A stretch of DNA of 64,000 nucleotides, taken from contig CAIKVH010000070.1 of assembly GCA_903830725.1 (NCBI GenBank), forward strand, positions 1 to 64,000, given 5' to 3'. The position numbers were made by a program, and so were the translations under genes. Origin of the DNA: an uncultured Burkholderiales bacterium. GTDB taxonomy: Bacteria > Pseudomonadota > Gammaproteobacteria > Burkholderiales > Burkholderiaceae_C. The notes under the pieces are model-generated. The model searched no databases and had not been told where the DNA came from. It saw only the letters and a program-made list of their open reading frames with translations. Shown here piece after piece: positions 61,133-64,000 of this stretch (within the stretch, counting starts at the first letter, position 1; every line of letters starts with the position of its first letter).

Positions 61133-62881
61133 TCATTGCTTTAAATTTTTCCTTTTGTAAACCAATCGACCGTCAACAAAAGTAAATAATGCTTTAATGG
61201 AGGATATCTCCTCAGTTGGCACAGTAAAGTAATCTTTGCTTAAAACCGCAATATCAGCGGCAAAGCCGGGTTCTAATTTACCTCGTTTATTTTCTTCAAA
61301 GCTAAACCAGGCCGAATTTTTAGAATACATCTCAAGAGCCTCCTCTCGGCTAGGGCGTTCCCTATCTGCGCCGAGTATCATTGCGTCAACGGTTTTACCG
61401 TCTACAAACCACTGGAGTGCCACAAAGGGGTTGTAAGACATAACTCTGTGAGCATCTGTGCCGGCGCTTACATTCATGCCTAGATTGATGGCAGTTGATA
61501 CTCTTGGGATGGGCTCCGTCCGGTCCAGACCCTTTTTATGCATAAAATTTTCGCCTTGGTAATACAAGTTATTTTGTATCAACCATCCTATGTCTATTGC
61601 TTTCATTCGCAAAAGACTTTCCTCAGACGCGTCACTCAAATGCGCAATTGACCAACGAAGATTCGATAATGACTGCTCAGTGTTGACCGCCTCAAGTACT
61701 TCCAACAAATGATGAACTGATGCGTTGTTGTTCCAATGAAACGTTACTGTTTGTCGATTTTTGGCTGCCCATAAAAGAACTGTTTTGAGATGATCCTTCT
61801 CAAGGTTTGTAGGGTTTTCATTGTTATACATACCCCAAGTAACGTTCTCTCCTATGCCGTTCATCTTTAGATTCGCTGTTTCAATGCTATCTATGCCTGC
61901 AAGGTTACTTATGATTTCTTGAAAATCAATCAATTCGTACCCCTTGCGCGGAGCGCAAACACTAAATCGTATTTTTAAATTCAACTTATTTTTGCGAGAT
62001 AGTGTTTTAACTGCATCATACGAATTAAGTGGGAGGTTGTAACCTCCAGGATCAAGAACTCCAGTTATTCCAAGACTGTTAAGCTCAGCAATGAAGTCTT
62101 GTGTTCCCCGTAACCTTTGAGTACTGTTCGGCTCAGGCAGGAGATTGTAGACATCGCTAATCGAGCGACTACTCCCGTAAAGCCAGTCTGAATTTTTGGA
62201 ATTCAAAATTGGATCTTCGGTTAATCGAGAAAGTAATTCGTGCGAATGAAGTTTATTTGAAAAATTTTTATCAGCCAGTACCTTGATAGCACTTGAGGAT
62301 AAAAGAATGGAATCGTAAAAATGTTGAATATAAACGGGATGTCCTAAAGAAAAGCGGTCTAATTCAGCTTTGGTTGGACGTCTGTGCTCTGCGAACTGAT
62401 TCTCTGTCCATCCTCCAGCGATAATAATCCATTGATTCTTGGAGGTTGTTGCTGCTTTCTTTTTAATCAACTCTAAGGCGCTTGAAAGACTTCTTACTCC
62501 CGTCCAACTCACCTCTACCCCATAGGTAAGTCCGGCTCTAATCGCGTGAATATGGGAATCTATCAGTCCCGGAATTACCGTAGCTCCCTTCAGGTCAATT
62601 ACTTCGCTTGTGGGGTCAGTATGGGATAGGATTTCATCATTCGTACCGACGGACTCAATTAAGCTATCTTTTATGAGTAAAGCTTTAGCGTAGTTGTTTT
62701 CTGAGCGGTAAATTTTTCCATTGATAAGCGCTATTGTTATCGGTGTTTTGAGTTTGGTTATAGGTGCCTGAGCTACAGAAAAGTCTGCGCCGATTAAGAA
62801 GGCTGACAGAATCAACCAATTTTTGACTTTTGTTGAATAAGTTTTATGGACTTTCAATGGTGTAATTGCATTTGGCTTCAA
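61133..62881 (-). CDS. exported YtcJ-type amidohydrolase
   Basis: A 582-residue metal-dependent amidohydrolase with an N-terminal signal peptide (about 18-39, cut near SVAQA). The metal-binding motif is VIPGLIDSHIHAI with H110 and H112. Further ligands are expected in VTFHWNN, WSIAHLSD and GTDAHRVMSYNP with the catalytic Asp. YtcJ relatives include N-substituted formamide deformylase, but most have unknown substrates. The exported location is unusual for a family largely cytoplasmic in bacteria, though other exported members exist. Confidence 0.88.
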   Translation of the reverse strand: MKPNAITPLKVHKTYSTKVKNWLILSAFLIGADFSVAQAPITKLKTPITIALINGKIYRSENNYAKALLIKDSLIESVGTNDEILSHTDPTSEVIDLKGATVIPGLIDSHIHAIRAGLTYGVEVSWTGVRSLSSALELIKKKAATTSKNQWIIIAGGWTENQFAEHRRPTKAELDRFSLGHPVYIQHFYDSILLSSSAIKVLADKNFSNKLHSHELLSRLTEDPILNSKNSDWLYGSSRSISDVYNLLPEPNSTQRLRGTQDFIAELNSLGITGVLDPGGYNLPLNSYDAVKTLSRKNKLNLKIRFSVCAPRKGYELIDFQEIISNLAGIDSIETANLKMNGIGENVTWGMYNNENPTNLEKDHLKTVLLWAAKNRQTVTFHWNNNASVHHLLEVLEAVNTEQSLSNLRWSIAHLSDASEESLLRMKAIDIGWLIQNNLYYQGENFMHKKGLDRTEPIPRVSTAINLGMNVSAGTDAHRVMSYNPFVALQWFVDGKTVDAMILGADRERPSREEALEMYSKNSAWFSFEENKRGKLEPGFAADIAVLSKDYFTVPTEEISSIKALFTFVDGRLVYKRKNLKQ

Positions 62882-62893
62882 TTCGAATTTCGA

Positions 62894-63286
62894 TCAATTC
62901 ATTTTTTTCATAATGCAGTCGGTTTCAACATATCGATTTGATGTGTTTGTCCTGATAACTATTTTTACCTGGGAATAGCCTTCTTTTTGACACGATAGGG
63001 CGACGTCTTCAGGCTTGACGAGTTTTGAAATATGGCTTCGGTAAACCCCTAAAACATTTGTTTTGACCTCTATTTTTAATCCATTTTTAGATGTCAATAT
63101 TGCCTTTGCAGCTGAAATATTTAATCCTCGATCATCTCGAACAAAACCAAAGTAAGCAGGACCTGCATCCTCGGTGTCGTCAGCAAACTCATATTCTCCT
63201 CCACCTGCAAAGCAGGTGGAGGAAAAAAAGTAACTTGACGCTACAAGGGTGATAAAGGTCGAAAGATATTTAAAAGTTTTATGCAT
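62894..63286 (-). CDS. secreted protein with carboxypeptidase-regulatory-like fold
   Basis: A 130-residue exported protein with a signal peptide cut near TCFA-GGGE. The mature part starts with an acidic linker (EYEFADDTEDAGPA) and then resembles a transthyretin-like beta sandwich: VRDDRGLNISAAKAILTSKN, LKIEVKTNVLGVYRSHI, VALSCQKEGYSQVKIVI. The pair of cysteines may form a disulfide. It overlaps the upstream membrane gene by 8 bp, forming a three-gene operon. No named function. Confidence 0.62.
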   Translation of the reverse strand: MHKTFKYLSTFITLVASSYFFSSTCFAGGGEYEFADDTEDAGPAYFGFVRDDRGLNISAAKAILTSKNGLKIEVKTNVLGVYRSHISKLVKPEDVALSCQKEGYSQVKIVIRTNTSNRYVETDCIMKKMN

Positions 63287-63662
63287 GAGTCCAATAGTAT
63301 TTCAATGAGTGGATTAAGACTGGGAGTAGTCCCCAAACTGCCGCCCAAGATAAATGCGATAGAAATGGAACTGATTTTTTTGAGGCTTCAAATGATGTTG
63401 TTAATAAAGCAACCGCAGAGGCAAAAAGGGCCGACGTCCCTATCCACCCGTACCAGTACATTGCAGGGCCTTGGGATTCTGTCATCTTTGCAAATCCAAA
63501 TGCGAATTCGTTAACCGCCGGATAGAACGTGAAGAGAGGTAATTTGTAAAGATCACAAACCACATAACTCACGCTCGCAACTATGCTGAAAACGAGGCAA
63601 AAGATAATTTTTTTGTTATCCGTGTTTTCGCTTTGAATCTCATCCGTACCGTGCTCTTTCAT
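63279..63662 (-). CDS. uncharacterised four-helix membrane protein
   Basis: A 127-residue protein with a charged N-terminus and three to four hydrophobic segments (about 18-37, 65-90, 100-118). Aromatic residues are common between helices (PLFTFYPAVNEFAFGF, YWYGWIG). I recognise no family. Start and stop overlap its neighbours on both sides by a few bases, so it is made together with them. Confidence 0.6.
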   Translation of the reverse strand: MKEHGTDEIQSENTDNKKIIFCLVFSIVASVSYVVCDLYKLPLFTFYPAVNEFAFGFAKMTESQGPAMYWYGWIGTSALFASAVALLTTSFEASKKSVPFLSHLSWAAVWGLLPVLIHSLKYYWTHA

Positions 63663-64000
63663 GATCCAAATCCTCTAACGTTATTTACGATATGACCGAC
63701 TAAAAAAGAATACCAGCAAATGAATGTAAGTGTTAGGGTTAAGTATTTTTTTGCCTTACTAAATTCATTTTCTACATCAAATTTCCACAATGCGTAATAT
63801 CCTGGAAGTAGAAAAAAACCAATCGTGATGAGATGTTCTTTGAGTTCGAAAAATCCCTGGGTTAACCAGAAACCTTGTTGTTCCATGGGTATTCGAATGG
63901 CTATTCGGTATTTTGCGTAAATCCATCCTCCGAATAAAAAGGTGAGTATCCATAAAATACAAATGGCTTGAGTATAAATAGAGCTTTGAACGGAACCAAA
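63659..64000 (-). CDS. uncharacterised membrane protein, N-terminus outside the window
   Basis: The frame is open from the right edge to the stop at 63659, giving 113 residues. An ATG at 63886 exists, but the frame continues upstream with a clear membrane segment (ICILWILTLFFGGWIYAKYR) and no stop, so the gene most likely begins beyond the window. Two further hydrophobic segments follow (about LITIGFFLLPGYYAL and LTLTLTFICWYSFLVG). The family is unknown. It is the first visible gene of the three-gene envelope operon, overlapping the next by ATGA. Confidence 0.6.
   Translation of the reverse strand, partial: FGSVQSSIYTQAICILWILTFLFGGWIYAKYRIAIRIPMEQQGFWLTQGFFELKEHLITIGFFLLPGYYALWKFDVENEFSKAKKYLTLTLTFICWYSFLVGHIVNNVRGFGS

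Overview
The window reads as the chromosome of a betaproteobacterium of the order Burkholderiales, with base composition that looks low-GC for that group (judged by eye, not computed). The evidence is a Burkholderiales-type core: rpsB-tsf-pyrH-frr-cdsA-dxr-rseP-bamA-skp-lpxD-fabZ-lpxA-lpxB-rnhB, minCDE, an M23 peptidase/bactofilin pair, waaC-waaA, pcm next to a TolC-type gene, a Bug/TctC-type periplasmic binding protein and an AbrB-family permease. No insertion sequence, phage block, CRISPR array or rRNA operon was seen.

Layout. 1-12 kb is metabolic: the tail of a glucarate dehydratase, cysK, a TetR regulator divergent from a long acyl-CoA dehydrogenase, selD, and a catabolic block (TctC-type binding protein, winged-helix regulator, beta-hydroxyacid dehydrogenase, AbrB permease, aldehyde dehydrogenase). 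Two paralogous bacterial voltage-gated sodium channels (NaChBac/NavAb type, TLESW filter) lie at 1.5-2.4 kb and 12.0-12.8 kb. 13.4-20 kb holds tRNA-Leu(CAG), an N-terminally short RNase R, a short-chain dehydrogenase, Nnr and a DadA-like oxidase. 20-35 kb is the translation / envelope biogenesis cluster; uppS, normally between frr and cdsA, is missing. 35-52 kb carries a small outer membrane protein with a striking stem-loop, RodZ-like and SpoU-type genes, minCDE, an unassigned pair of membrane proteins, M23 peptidase/bactofilin, an alpha/beta hydrolase, phosphohexomutase, LPS core glycosyltransferases, a TolC-type protein, a lipoprotein, Pcm and MsrA.

The unusual part is 53.5-60.6 kb. A GspE/PilB-type secretion ATPase and a DsbA-like protein with CPYS in place of CxxC are transcribed divergently from two large cysteine-rich exported proteins. 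The first consists mostly of about sixteen two-cysteine repeats. The second ends in a motif typical of the conjugative mating-pair protein TraN. A small membrane-anchored coiled-coil protein follows. No other conjugation or type IV pilus gene is near, so this looks either like a self-contained surface-protein secretion/folding module or like the remnant of a conjugative element.

The right end holds a DUF4156-like lipoprotein, an exported YtcJ-type amidohydrolase and an operon of three small uncharacterised envelope proteins, the first of which runs off the window.

Regulatory signals recognised by eye include palindromes in two divergent intergenic regions, a GC-rich terminator, a 13-bp hairpin in the rpsB leader, terminators after rpsB and tsf, and a promoter whose transcript would begin with a hairpin ahead of the M23/bactofilin operon. 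Micro-tandem repeats of 5-12 bp recur both between genes and inside variable parts of proteins.
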